Positions 32,366 through 44,417 of a stretch of 64,000 bases of DNA are shown here, piece by piece; position 1 is the stretch's first letter; each line of letters opens with the position of its first letter. Position numbers and translations under genes: made by a program. This DNA comes from Nilaparvata lugens (taxonomy: Eukaryota > Arthropoda > Insecta > Hemiptera > Delphacidae), in NCBI RefSeq assembly GCF_014356525.2, contig NC_052518.1, positions 98,787,422 through 98,851,421 on the forward strand, written 5' to 3'. The notes beneath the pieces are model-generated. The model did no database searches, had not been told where the DNA came from, and saw nothing but the letters and a program-made list of their open reading frames with translations.

Positions 32366-33190
32366 TTGATTTTGATCCTTGAATTTGATGGAAATACAAT
32401 TCTATCTATCTATTCCACCTGTAGAAATCCCAACAGAAAAAGTACAGTCAAGCTAAATAACATAAATAACATAAAATGTTTAGGCCTAGATCTAGATAAC
32501 AAACTCAATTGGGAAGAGCATGTATTATCAAGAGTATGTAAAAAAGTAAGTACTGGAATATTTGCACTTGGGAGGCTGGCACCCATTTGTAATTTATTAA
32601 CTTTGAGATCTGTGTATTATGCCACTGTCCACTCTCATATTTCATATGGCATTGAGATTTATGGTGGGACTAGTGCATTTAACTTGAACAGGATATTAAA
32701 ACTCCAAAAAGAAGCAGTAAGAAAAATATTTAATTTAAATAGACAAGAGTCGTGCAGGACATTTTTTAAAAAGTTAGAATTAATGACGGTGTATGGACTT
32801 TATATTTACAAAACAATATTACAAATAAAAAATAATGAAGACAAATTCCACAGGCAATCTAGTGTGCATTACTATAATACAAGAAATAGGAACAACTTTA
32901 TTATCAAAGCACATAGTACAGAGAAGTACAAACAAAGCCCAACCTATATGGGCATCAAATTCATTACTTACCTTCCTACTAGTATTAATCATGAAAAAGT
33001 AATTACAAGGTTTAAAAACAAACTGAAAAATTATATCGTGAAATTAGAATTATACAGTTATGAATAATTTTATAGTGCCAACTCATTATGTATTTAGACT
33101 ACCTATTGTTGATGTATTTTGTTTTTTACTTGTATTTATTTTATTATTTTGTTAAAAATAATAAAGAAAGACGCATTCATGTACATTTTG
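32366..33190 (+). mobile_element. 5'-truncated LINE, C-terminal ORF2 and tail
   Basis: A frame open from 32366 to 33067 has the post-catalytic RT part (KCLGLDLDNKLNWEEHV, then YATVHSHISYGIEIYGG and LQKEAVRKIF) typical of jockey/CR1-like LINEs; the likeness starts near 32420. The active site is absent. The 3' end carries aataaagaaag and a gattgattgattgat tail (33199-33215). 5' truncation during target-primed reverse transcription explains the shape. Confidence 0.88.
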
Positions 33191-33266
33191 AATGAAGAGA
33201 TTGATTGATTGATATATTAAACAAGCTGGTCTTCCTGTGGGACTTCCCACAATTCAAGCCATGCGC

Positions 33267-33317
<51 letters not shown>
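33267..33317. repeat. (TAA)n microsatellite
   Basis: About seventeen perfect TAA units. The Leu-run frame over it on the minus strand is not a gene. Confidence 0.98.
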
Positions 33318-33320
<3 letters not shown>

Positions 33321-33729
33321 GCTGGTGACCTGTGCTCTGTAATTGTGTGTTTGAAGCACTTGACAAACTTAAAACTTGACGTTCTGAAATCTTGAAGAAC
33401 TGAGTATAGGTCTATAACCATTTTAAGTAAATTAGGAATCTATATGCAAAATTTCATGTTAATCAGATCAGTGTTCAGATGTGATGATGCATCATTCATG
33501 TTTTTCCTATCCATACTTGTATGAGCCGATTCTTTCCTTTATTAAAGGCCTACTAAAGATTACTCTGATTAATTGATAGAAATTTTAACAATTTTGCATT
33601 TTCATACTGTTTTTCTGCCGAATATGGAAGAAAAGTTTCATTCAGCAATAAGTTTTAATTATAATTTGATGAAAAAATAACAATCTAAACTGCATAACTT
33701 ATTTATTCTGGTCAAGATAGAATACATGC

Positions 33730-33831
33730 CTGATTGGAAGTTGAACCATTGTGTGAGGATGACTCATCTTTGGCGTTGCTAGTTGCAAATTCATATTCTC
33801 CAAATTCATCCTCCTGCTTCTCGATCTTGAT
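33730..33831 (-). CDS. Zinc-finger gene module exon (KIEKQED), minus strand
   Basis: Exon of 102 bp in phase 0-0 with acceptor tgttcacag (AG 33832-33833). It encodes IKIEKQEDEFGEYEFATSNA then KDESSSHNGSTSNQ. The donor position reads CAG|GCATGT, a GC rather than GT donor. It lies upstream of, and in phase with, the exon at 31515-31662, so the three minus-strand exons may form one gene. An inverted near-copy lies at 45106-45207, differing at two residues. Confidence 0.68.
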
Positions 33832-33833
33832 CT

Positions 33834-34620
33834 GTGAACATAAGAGAAGGCTTGTGTCACTTGAAAACTAGACGAATATCAAACTCAGCAAGTAATAGTG
33901 CTCAGTATTAAAATATGGGTTGTAGTAGTTGATGTTTGTTTATTTATGTTTGTTAGAATAGAAACGAGTATATTCAGTTTAGTTCGATCTTCCCACATAG
34001 TGATTTCTCACTACAAGGCTAGATAACCTACTGAGTGAATCAGCTTCAGTGCGAACGCAGGCAGATTCCGCTCGGCTCAGCCCCGCCCGGCCCAGCTTTG
34101 GTGTGATATGGGTCTTATACTATTATTTTTTATATATTTCCCTACCCAAATTTAGCCACCTGAAGGGCTTTGTCATTGCATTTGAGGAGGTCGTCACAAG
34201 AGAAGATGAAAAATGGAAAGTGCAATAGCAATACTCAAACTTTCTAGTTGCGTTTAGTGTGAGCAACAACATGCAAGTCGCAAAGTGCCTGTTTTAATGA
34301 AATTTTTCAAATTTAGCTTTTTGGCTCATGCATGATCTGACGCACACTTACGAATTTAACGTGATCACAACCTTAATAGAAAAGTTAATGCGATACTGTT
34401 TTTTAAGGTTATGTTGAAGAAAAAATATTTCAATAACTCACCTTCTTATCCATTATTTTATTAATAGGACAAAAACATATAAACCCAGAATGAATAGGTG
34501 GTAAATATTTTTCTGTGTTTGATTATGGATGTTTTTAAGTAAATCTAAGCTGCATAGTACAATCGAAAGCTTTCCTACCACTTCCTTTCCTTTCTCAAAA
34601 ACTCAAAATAATCACAGAGA
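33834..34620. repeat. Composite of duplicated blocks
   Basis: Bases up to about 33978 are an inverted copy of 44955-45105. Bases about 34000-34616 are a direct copy of 50458-50910, the 34 kb copy having about 150 bp more in the middle. No coding likeness. Confidence 0.8.
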
Positions 34621-35689
34621 AGAGGACAGAGAACTCATCTAATGTTTCGCTAAATGGGTGACCACCAGTGATGAGTGGGTGTGGAGGGGGGTAAAGTGGG
34701 TGACTAACAGTTAGTTCTTCAACTCGCTACGAGAGATCAGAACCATCGACAGGCCTTCCCCGTTAATTCAGAAATCCCCCTCCAACAGTTGTAGTACTCT
34801 GTCACCTACTCCCCTTGCTTCACTATTGTCATTCCACATCCACATTCAACAAAATAAAAACAAGTCACGATTGGCAATTATCCAATATTACTAGTAGATG
34901 ATCGGCTTGCTCTGCTCTGCTGTCTTTTCAATTTTATGAAGCACACACTAGTACAGTAACTTCTCAGAGAGGAGAAAGGAAAATATATTTTCTGTGTGAT
35001 ACTACAGTACTCCATAATTTCCCTCTCAGTATTATCTCATGCTGCTGATATCAACATAAAAGCTGTTGTTCCTTTTCCAATATAGGTAATTCATAATAAG
35101 TTTGGAATTATTTTATTTCTATGAATGCATAAATAAATAAATGAATGAGTCGATTCTATTACACATTGACAAATAATCTGATAATGAGATCCTTCCAGAA
35201 TAATTTTTATCAATGATTAAATTGAGGCTCCATCAATTATTGTTATACTTTTTTTCAATTCAAAGTGAAACTTCAAATCAAATAATTTATTATTAAATCA
35301 CCATACCATCTATTCATATGATTAGTCCATTAATAAAAATTAAAGTCAAATAAAATTATTCTTTATATCTTCTGGATTGATTGTAACTTACTGGAAACTG
35401 GGTATACAGAAAAAAATATTTCATGCTTTTTTCTATTTGACTACTTGCTAGACAGCCATATTTGTTTCTGAGTACAAAATTCATAAACTCAAATAATGAA
35501 TAGATCATAGAATAGAACATCTTCAACAATTCATTATAAAGTGAATTTTTCATAATAACCGGTTATTGAGATCCATATTCTATATTATTACTCGATATTA
35601 TCAAGATTAGGCTATTCAGAATTTTATACTGTAATCTGAAAAATAAGCGGGAGAGAATTTTTTGGTCCGATGACTGGATGTGGCGGAAA
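34621..35689. other. Intergenic stretch, nothing identified
   Basis: A G-rich patch (34675-34700) and AT-rich sequence only; no supported gene. Confidence 0.45.
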
Positions 35690-35880
35690 TAGCTGAAAAC
35701 TGAAAAATGAATCAAAAATACAAAGTTTTTGGGCAACTTTGTATCTAGCACAAGAAAATTTTGCATGAAAAAATTAGTTCTGGATTTATCTCAGGTATCC
35801 AGACATGATAATTGAAAAAATATAACTACAATAATATATTGCAAGCTCCAATTTATAGAGTGACTAGACTATATTATAAT
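35690..35880. repeat. Repeat family flanking the P transposase, copy 1
   Basis: Shares ordered phrases with 37155-37340 (gcacaaga/ggaaat/ttttgcatgaaaa, tctcaggtatcca, tgcaagc) in direct orientation. Noncoding. Confidence 0.55.
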
Positions 35881-36333
35881 AATACTAATAAATATTGTTG
35901 GTTGATGTTCATGGTTATGAATTATATTCATTCATTTATTTATTCATCCCAAATATATAATATTAACCAAGAGAATGCATTATCTTTTCATCTTATATCT
36001 TTTCAGACAAAATTATCTTCTCTATAATAGTAAATCAATGTTGAAAAAGCTCTGACTTTACATCGAAAATCTCTTCATAGGCAACTGCATATTATGCTAC
36101 TGTATGTTATTTCTTGTCTTGTGAGTTGAAAAGGTAATTGAGAAAGAAGAATATATTAATTTAAAAAGATATGCTCACGATATGTGTTGTAAATAAGTTG
36201 TTATAACACTCTGTATGTTGGAAAAATTCACAATTTATACCTAAATTTGAATTCTAGGAAAGCAAGTAAATAAATATTAATACAAATATAAATATATTAA
36301 TATAATATAAATATTATGGATGGCATTAGTTAC

Positions 36334-37098
36334 CTTGAAAACTGTGCAGGTGTCGGCTCAAGGTTCCAGCCGCCACACTGTCGAATCATGGAGAACTCAT
36401 TCTCAATCGGATCCTGATTGAGCCGTGCTGTTAGAAGGAATGGTGTTTTCTCAGCCTTTAAGTCTTCCCAGAGCTTCAGAACACTCAAAATGGCCATTTT
36501 CAAACCCCAAAAACATGGAACAGTTTTAATTTTCCCATCCTGAGTCAAGACTTTGAGATGATCGCACCATCCAACCATTTCGTTCAGGAAGTCTTCTGAA
36601 TATTTGTTTTGTGTGTTTAAAGCAGAATGTAAGAGACTTCGGCCATAGAGTGTTTTGGAATTGAGGGCATCAAAACAATCATTAATTCTGCCCACAAACA
36701 CGGCTGTATCTTCAGCTGCAGGGTCAAACTCGGGCATCTGGGCGGCTGTTAGCAAAGCAGCTTGAACTGTGTGGCTGAAAACCTGAGTGGCGAGTCTTAC
36801 ATTCATTTTTTCTCTGCCGACGGGATTGATATGTTTTTCAGTAAGCCGTGTATTTACTCTTGCCTTTACTATGCCTCCTTCTCTCTTGTGATCAGCTTCG
36901 AACAATTTAGTGATGTGGAGCCATTTAGCTAAACCACCTTCAAACATAATGCCCTCTGCCTTCATCATATTGTTCCTAATATTTTTTATTAGGTGAGGTA
37001 CATCATAAATTAGATAAATTGTTCTTCCATCAATCTCGAAATGAGGATTAGTAGTCGACACTCCTAGCAACTGCATTGCTTTGCGAAGATTCTGTTCT
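36334..37098 (-). pseudogene. P-element-type transposase, C-terminal exon
   Basis: Minus-strand exon with acceptor tcttgtattttag and donor TCAAG|GTAACT (36333), about 254 residues. It carries the P/THAP9 transposase signatures YDVPHLIKNIRNNM (RNase H-like core with catalytic Asp) and LNQDPIENEFSMIRQCGGWN followed by PTPAQF (catalytic Glu region and the C-terminal signature). The exon is intact, but the THAP, leucine-zipper and GTP-binding exons are not seen nearby, so this is an orphan piece of a transposon or of a domesticated THAP9-like gene whose other exons lie outside the readable sequence. Confidence 0.85.
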
Positions 37099-37154
37099 AA
37101 AATACAAGATCAAGTATTTTTCTATAATTTATCTGAATATAGAAATTGGCCATT

Positions 37155-37340
37155 TCTTTGTGTACTGGAAAATGAACCATATATTTTGGGTATATTTGGG
37201 CCATTCTGTATCTTGCACAAGGAAATCTTGCATGACAAAATTGGACTTCTCTCATGTATCCAAATTGAGAATTCAGATCTACAATATAAAATGCAAGCAC
37301 AGCCCCTTTTGATGTCTATAGTGACTGAACTATAGTAACT
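37155..37340. repeat. Repeat family flanking the P transposase, copy 2
   Basis: Direct relative of 35690-35880 and inverse relative of 37469-37651 (phrases gggccattctgtatcttgca and its inverse tacagagtggccca). Confidence 0.55.
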
Positions 37341-37468
37341 GTAGTTTTTTCAAACACCACTTTTGTGAAATAGGTGGGGGGGGGGATCGGGGCGATCCGC
37401 GCCTGTCGCCACCTTCTATAGAAGATAGATGTGACTCATGTTATAACATTATAATTAGTCCAGTCAAT

Positions 37469-37651
37469 TTAGACATGAAAAAGAGGCAATATTTTATATT
37501 CATTGTAGTTCTGATTTTTTAGGGTTTGTATGCATAAGAGAAGTCCAGAACCAATTTTCGCATGCAAAATTTTCTTGTACAGAGTGGCCCAAATACCTAA
37601 TATGTCTGGTTCATTCTCCAGTTCTGAGCTATTACAATCAAATCCAGTCAT
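37469..37651. repeat. Repeat family flanking the P transposase, inverted copy
   Basis: Inverted relative of 37155-37340. Together they form an imperfect inverted pair next to the transposase exon. A G11 run lies between them (37376-37386). Confidence 0.55.
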
Positions 37652-39800
37652 TGGACAAAAAAAATCGTCTCTCTCCTTTTTTACTGTACATAAAATTCAG
37701 AGTAAAATTAAATCATTCAGACCTCTCTAACTTCAATCAGTTCTATCCTACAGTTTTTCCAAAACGAGTAGAATTTCATGGAAAAATCAATTTTGATAAA
37801 TCTTATAGTATTTAATCAACAATATCTTCCGATTGTCACAATTCAAAAATGTATAATTCAACATCCTACTAGGCGTAATTTTGTGCTCTACAATCTGAGA
37901 ACAGGTAGAACGCTCTATCTCAAAGATTTTCAGGACACCTCAAGGATCGAAATTTCATTCATAACTTTTGATACAATTTTCGGATCTTCCTGTACGCTCT
38001 TTCTTTTCGGCTTGTCAAGGTAGTTGGAAATCATATATCATGAGTCAAGTTCCCAAGTGAAATGGTAAATTTTTTGTTGAGTGTACACTGTACTTCAACC
38101 CATATTCCATACACAAAATAATGACAATTTATTTATTCAATGCTGCATATCTTATGAAATAATTCAGATATAAAATCAAAATCTAGTCAAGGATGTGAGG
38201 AATTTCCTCCTCTTCTCACTCCAATCAACAATACTTTCGATTTCAATACCATTAGAAAGTTGCAACCGATTGAAAAAGTGACGATTAAAGTTTTACCATT
38301 TTTTCGCAATTCCACTGTTAATCAAGAGTCTCTTAAACGAGGATCATACATCATAGAAACTCATGATTGGTTCTAAATTTTATCCTATAGGAGCTCAGTT
38401 ACCTTAAATATTTATCTTCAACTACTGTTTTCCATCTTAGAACTACCGAGATCGTGAATATGAGGAGAATATCTTCAATCTATTGATATTTTCAAGTAAT
38501 TGAATTGTACCGTGTGTCCAAGTGAACTATGAATAAAAATGATAAAATCAACAGCATTTTTTGCGTTTCAAGTTTATCAACACGGTCGGAGTTGATTAGC
38601 AGATTCAGCCACAAAGTTTCTTCTAAAAGGTGATGAAGATTATTTCAAAATCGATTTACAATTTTAGTTTTGCTCTTTATTGCTCTACTTATAATTTTGC
38701 ATTATATCAAGCAAAGGAAATACATTTACGACAAAAATACACATACATAATAACAGGGGTAGGTAAATCTTTTTAAAGAGTATCAATCAATTTCCTCCTT
38801 ATAATATACAATGAAACTGGATGTTATTTTACTGAATGCTAAGAAGATAGTGGCTCTTATAAGTTTATAATGAGAGAAATTCATTGAATTTTCAAATTAC
38901 TCCCTCTTCCCCAATCTCCCGCTAGACGGCTAGCCTAACAGCATTTAGTTCATATGCAAAATTAGAACTTTCCACTATGGGTACAGTCCATGAAAAAGGT
39001 TGACAACCATTGGCTATTCAATGAAAACAAAAAGCAACTGAAATAATATTATTAAGGTTAACAATCTTTGGCTATTCAATGAAAAAAAGTAACTGAAACA
39101 ATATTATTGTTAATGAGCAGTTTTGACATCATTTATTAAAATCATTTTAGAACAATAATAGAGAAATATAATGCTGCATTACACAGCACCTCAAGAACAT
39201 GTCATGATTAAAATTATTCCATGCTCTTTCTCAATATTTTTAAGTTCAAAATCGCAATATTATGGATTAAATTAGATTGATTTAATTTTTTTCAATTATT
39301 GAATTGAAGTACATAATGTAATAAAGTTTGGATTATATTACATTTTTATAATGAACAACAGTTTATCTGGCTACTCATTCACTTATTGTTTTCTAGTTCT
39401 TGTTGATTAGAAATAAAAATTAATCCTCTTTGTCACTGGAGACGCAGCATTCATGGGATCTGGAGAGTTGAGAGTAGCAAGTGATTAGAATAAGAAAAAT
39501 GAATGTCTAGTCTATGTATTATTAGCAAAACAATGACATGCATGCATGCCTCAAGCCATAAATCCTGTCAGCAGTTGTTTTGTTGGGGGGAGAGAGTGGT
39601 GTGAACTGGTTTGTTGGAGAGGGAAGTGTAGGATGCCAATGACTCCCCACTACGTCCCCCTGCAACAGTACTAATCAAGCTCAGACAGAAATCGTCATTT
39701 GCGTATACAAGCGCTTTCTACCGGTATAGGTGATACTACACATTAGGCGAAACAATAGTCGGTAAGAATGTTCCCTCTGATCCCTTCTCTGTGAAATAAT
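37652..39800. other. Long AT-rich stretch without supported genes
   Basis: Only short frames. A two-unit tandem repeat of about 58 bp (attggctattcaatgaaaa) lies at 38999-39115. No RNA gene seen. Confidence 0.45.
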
Positions 39801-39809
39801 CTACTCCTT

Positions 39810-40117
39810 AAACGGTAACGGTGTACACACGTACGTTTGCCTCGGGTGAGCATACGTGTATGGGCTTGCATTCGCACGTCTGGACACTGTTCGCTGAGGC
39901 ATGTGGGCGATCCAGAACCCTGTCGGTATTTTGGCGTGCTCAAAGGCGCCTCGGGCGAGCATTGAATGTATGTGTGGACGCGATTTTGCCATGGGGGTGA
40001 TGCAAAACGTAAACATTGAAGGCGTCATAACCTAATTCCAATGAATTAGGTTAATGAATGAAATTGTGATCCAATAACTAATTATTGTAAATTGTAGGAT
40101 TTTTGTAATTTTTTAGT
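39810..40117. repeat. Inverted copy of the GC-rich element end at 18470-18790
   Basis: Starts with tgtacacacgtacgtttgcc (39822) and follows the 18470-18790 sequence in reverse down to the phrase tatgtgg, where likeness stops and the gagttcc array starts. Confidence 0.88.
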
Positions 40118-40965
40118 ATGTGGAATTGGAAATATCTGGAACTCAAAATATCAATGTTAAATGTCCTATTCTTGAAAACTGTTGCTGGGTGGAACTCCAA
40201 ATATTTGTCAGACAGCAGAATTGGAAATATCCGGAACTCAAAATATGTTGCTAGACGGAATTGGGAGTATCTGGAACTCAAATTATTTGTTTGTCAGATG
40301 GCGGAATTGGAAATATCTGGAACTCAGAATATCAATGCCAAAGTGGGAGTACTGGTAATGTGTTTGTTATTGAGAAATGGTTCAAGTCTGACTTATTTTC
40401 TGGAATGATATGGACTAATTAGCCCACTTAGGGTAATTCATAGCTCATTATATATTAATTTTGAATGGAAATATTGGACTTGAACTTTAAACAGTAGAAA
40501 CAACATGGCTGATCTTTTTGGACTTGTTTTTCATTATCAAAATTTGGGAATAGAATACTTTTGGACCTGGTCTGTCATTCTTTTTCAATTATATTCATTA
40601 TATTCATACATATTGTGCAAGCTTTCAAAACTCTGTTATCTGTTTCAACAAACAAGACTGATGACTGTTGATGTGTTGATGAATTTATTTTAGGTTAACT
40701 ATAGAACCCTTCATTTGTTTTGCAATAAATTTGTTTCATCCCACATCTACACAGTCTCGCTAATAACGATCGATATTGTGAATTCGATATATTTCCAATC
40801 CCACATACTTCCAATTCCACCAGCTGACAAGATATTTTGAGTTCCGCCGGTCTGCACGATATTCGGAGTTCCGCCTGTCAACATATTCGGAGTTCCATAT
40901 ATTTCCAATTCCGGCCAGCTGCAAGATATTTTGAGTTCCAGATATTCCCAATTCATGCGACCCTA
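40118..40965. mobile_element. Foldback-like element with inverted arrays
   Basis: The left array (40118-40345) has four to five units reading ggaattggaaatatctggaa then ctcaaaatatc. The right array (40747-40965) has the same units in opposite orientation (gatattttgagttccagata). A core of about 400 bp without an ORF of known type lies between. Long inverted repeats made of short degenerate units are the plan of foldback elements. The left array has an inverted copy at 14925-15245. Confidence 0.65.
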
Positions 40966-40971
40966 TATAAT

Positions 40972-41155
40972 CAGCTAGTACCACAGAATAGGTACAGAAT
41001 GGAAACTGTCACAGCCTACTATCCCACATTGAATCTGCTATAACAATAGAAGGAAAACATTAAGTAGTGAATTAATACATTAAATTGAAGAGAAAACAAA
41101 GCTCTACAAATCTACGGTGAGCATTCATTTTTACAATGCATTGTTGGAAAGTTGA
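40972..41155. repeat. Copy of 20210-20394 ending at the gap
   Basis: Near-identical to 20210-20394 in direct orientation; interrupted by the assembly gap at 41156. Confidence 0.9.
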
Positions 41156-41255
41156 NNNNNNNNNNNNNNNNNNNNNNNNNNNNNNNNNNNNNNNNNNNNN
41201 NNNNNNNNNNNNNNNNNNNNNNNNNNNNNNNNNNNNNNNNNNNNNNNNNNNNNNN
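41156..41255. other. Assembly gap (100 N)
   Basis: Exactly 100 N between a duplicated noncoding segment and the 3' part of a LINE RT. The sequences on the two sides are unrelated, so a reading frame through the gap has no meaning. Confidence 0.99.
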
Positions 41256-43012
41256 TACCTAATATGAGATAGTATAAGTCCATGGTAAGCAGTTAACAAT
41301 AGCTTTTTATCATTCAGCCTAGCAAGCTGCCGCAGGACAAATACCCCAGATGATATCTTATTACATATCCTCTCAATGTAAGGATGCCATGTTAATTTCC
41401 TGTCCAATAAAATTCCCAAGAATGCTACTTTGTCTTCTTGGTCTAATTCATTTTCCTCTACAAACACATATATTTCTCTATCCTCTACTGAATTATATTT
41501 ACTTTTGAATTGTAGGAATTGACATTTCTTACTATTTATTGTTAATTGCCTTTGCTTCAAGAATTGGACAATTGACTGTACTCCAGTAAAAGCATTTATT
41601 TCTAGACTATCTAATAAATAATTGTTAAAGATAAGCGATGTGTCATCAGCAAACAACAGAGCTCTGTGATCTTTTAACTCTTTTGGTAATTGGTTCACAT
41701 ACAACAGAAACAGTAAGGGACCCAGAATTGAGCCTTGAGGTACTCCAGCCTGGACCTCTAGTTTTTGAGATTTAATTTTTACTATTTCATTCCCATCCAC
41801 CTTGGTAAGCTCAACACACTGGTTTCTACCTATGAGATATGATTCAAACCATTTTAGTTCTATACCATTCACACCTACAGTTTTTAGTATTTCCAATAAT
41901 ATTCTATGGTTCACACAATCAAAAGCTTTGGATAAATCAAGAAATATTGCGGCTGCCTTCTCACCTGAATCTATTATATCTATTAGTCTTTCAACAAGGG
42001 ATACTATTGCAGTCTTAGTAGATTTCCCTTTCTGGAACCCATGCTGTTCATCACATATGAAATTAATTTCTTCCAGGTGCATCAATAACCTATTTAAAAC
42101 TACTCTTTCAAAAATTTTACTTATTACATTTAGAATACTAATGGGTCTATAATTTTCAACTCTTTCAGAATCACCGCTCTTGAAAATTGGCAAAATTTTT
42201 CCTTGTTTCAGATCATCAGGGAAAATACCCTGCTCTAGTGAAGTATTAAGGAGATGCAATAAAGGGTCCAGTAATTCATTTTCACATTCTTTTAAAATTT
42301 TGCTTGAGACCCCATCCAATCCTACTGTTTTTTTGTTATTCAAATTTTTTATTATTCTTGACAACTCATCTCTTGATAATGGATGAAATTTAAATACCTT
42401 TTCAATTGGCTCAGCATTTAATGTAGTTGTATTATAAGTATTAGTGTTCAGTGACTTTTGGAGATTATATGCAACCTGTTGATAATATTTATTGAAAAAG
42501 TTACAAATGTCTATACTATCATCCATATAATTTCCATGTTCATCGATTATCCTAGGGACATTAGTAACTGTATCCTTTTGAGCTGCTCTCCTATTTCTAT
42601 TAATTACCTCCCAAACAGCAGAGTTAAAATTGGTACTAGTTGTTAATATTTCAGCTGTTTTCTTACACTTAGCTTTCCTCACTTCTTTTGCATAGTTTTT
42701 CTTTAGACATTTGTATTTGACCTCACTCGGAACATCCCTCACTAATTTAAATTCCTCATAAGCTTCCCTAACAATATTTCTTTGAGTAAGGATATCTTCA
42801 GTTATCCATTCATCTACTTTGTTTAATTTACTTTTTACTTTGACTTTTTTTATTGGACAGCATACACTAATGTGAAATCTTAGAGTATCAATGAATTGCT
42901 TATATTTGTAATTTAGGTTACAACTGTTATAAACACTACTCCAATTTTCTTGAAGCAGTTCCTGCTTCAAACAATTTATATTTCCTAGCTCATATTGCTG
43001 AATTTCTTTCAC
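41256..43012 (-). pseudogene. LINE ORF2, linker and reverse transcriptase, open over 585 codons
   Basis: The minus strand is open from 43012 down to the gap. It begins with the linker before RT (CLKQELLQENWSSVYNS), then RT motifs NNKKTVGLDGVSSKILK, LKQGKILPIFKSGD, NYRPISILNVISKIFERVV, FLDLSKAFDCVNHRILL, VQAGVPQGSILGPLLFLLYV, LLFADDTSLIF (active site), INSKKCQFLQF and VAFLGILLDRKLTWHPYI. The endonuclease is absent (5' truncation or junction at about 43020) and the C-terminus is lost in the assembly gap. No stop interrupts it, so it is fairly young. Confidence 0.92.
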
Positions 43013-43040
43013 AAAAGTTTTTTTTCCTTACCCAATTACC

Positions 43041-44235
43041 TTACCCAAAGTTGGTTGGGTAATCAAAGGTACAGAAAACCCTGTGCTTTTTATAATACAT
43101 ACATCTCAAAAATTTGTTTTGCAAGCGTTCTAGAAGGTGAATCTGTTCATTATGATAAGGATTCCATACTTCGCATGCATACTCTAATAGACTCCTCACA
43201 ATTGATTTGTATAAGAGTAGCAGAGGTACTACATCAGTGAAGGGCGAGCATGTCCTCAAAATGAAACCCATCTATTGATTGGCTCTGTTAGCTACGTAAT
43301 CAATATGTGAATTGGAAGGAAGGTCTGGGCTGAATACTACTCCAAGGTCCTTGAACGACTCCACCTTTTCCAATGGAATACCATTTATAAAGTATACACC
43401 TGCATGAGTGGAGGACTGCCGAGTGAAACTCATGAATTTACATTTATTCACATTAATTTTTAGTCCATTTTCATCACACCATCTAAACAGACTATCAATA
43501 TCCCTCTGCAAATCATAGCAATCTCTTTGATAATTGATTTCTTTATATAATTTTACATCATCTACATACAGAAGGCATGAAGATTCACTGATGGTAGATG
43601 GTAGATCATTAATAAACAAGAGAAATAGAAGTGGACCAAGGTTAGAGCCCTGAGGAACCACTGATGTACACTCAAAGCATTCTGATTTGAAATTGTGAAT
43701 CTTGACATACTGTATTCTTGCCTCCAGATAACTCTGTAGAAGATTAACCATTGTTACACAAAATCCTAACACTTTGAGTTTCCGTATCAGAAGTCTATGA
43801 TTTATGGTGTCAAACGCTTTTGATAGATCTGTAAAGATAACATCTGTACGACCTCCATGATCCAAAATTTGTGAAACCTCACTACTAAAAACTATAAGAT
43901 TGGACACAGTTGAGCGACCAGGCAGAAATCCATGTTGCTCAGGTGCAATAATCCTCTGACACTGCTTATAAATAATCAAATGCAGGAGCTTCTCAAAAAC
44001 TTTCGAAAAACAATTCAAAATGGATATTGGTCTGTAGTTTTCAATATCATTCCTATTCCCAGACTTGAAAACAGGAGCAACTCTTGCAATCTTCCATTTT
44101 GAAGGAAATCTACCCGACCTTATAGCCAAGTTGAAAATTAATTTTAATGGCTCTAAAAGGACTGCAGCACAGCCCTTGACAATAAAGGTTGGAATCGCAT
44201 CAGGACCCTCAGAGCAGCCCGACCTCAGCCCAGAA
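43041..44235 (-). pseudogene. Second LINE ORF2 fragment, reverse transcriptase
   Basis: A different LINE reads on the same strand from about 44235 (DAIPTFIVKGCAAVLLEPLK, before any ATG) to 43272, then a TAG followed in frame by MGFILRTCSPFTD to 43041. RT motifs are IARVAPVFKSGNRN, NYRPISILNCFSKVFEK, FTDLSKAFDTINH, VPQGSNLGPLLFLLFINDL and LLYVDDVKLY. The active site is YVDD rather than FADD, and Gly/Ser in PQGS is followed by Asn. C-terminal sequence stops at 43041, where the other LINE fragment begins. Confidence 0.9.
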
Positions 44236-44339
44236 CCCCAATGGAGTATCTGAAATAGATACCTTAAAACATAAAAAGTGTTTCATCAAGATTCTACTGT
44301 AAAGGATTTAAGTTAATTTTTGTTATCTCTTTGTTCCAG

Positions 44340-44417
44340 GTAAAAGTTGAGAAACAGGAAAGTGCTTTTGATGACAGTTGGATTGGAGCTGCACGTAGTG
44401 ATACAGCTACTCAGCAG
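44340..44417 (+). CDS. Zinc-finger gene module exon (KVEKQES), plus strand
   Basis: Exon of 78 bp, phase 0-0, acceptor ctttgttccag, donor position CAG|GCATGT. It reads VKVEKQESAFDDSWIGAARS then DTATQQ. It is a paralogue of the KIEKQED module 690 bp downstream, with the same start motif and the same unusual GC donor. It probably belongs to a zinc-finger gene on the plus strand, cut off downstream by the copia element. Confidence 0.6.

Noticed and set aside
33177..33359. Minus-strand frame with a long Leu run
   Set aside because: It is the translation of the (TAA)n microsatellite.
37778..38023. 81-codon plus-strand frame
   Set aside because: Low-complexity AT-driven reading with no motif or splice context.
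41072..41155. Apparent continuation of the LINE frame left of the assembly gap
   Set aside because: The bases belong to the noncoding segment duplicated at 20210-20394; the frame through the Ns is an artefact.
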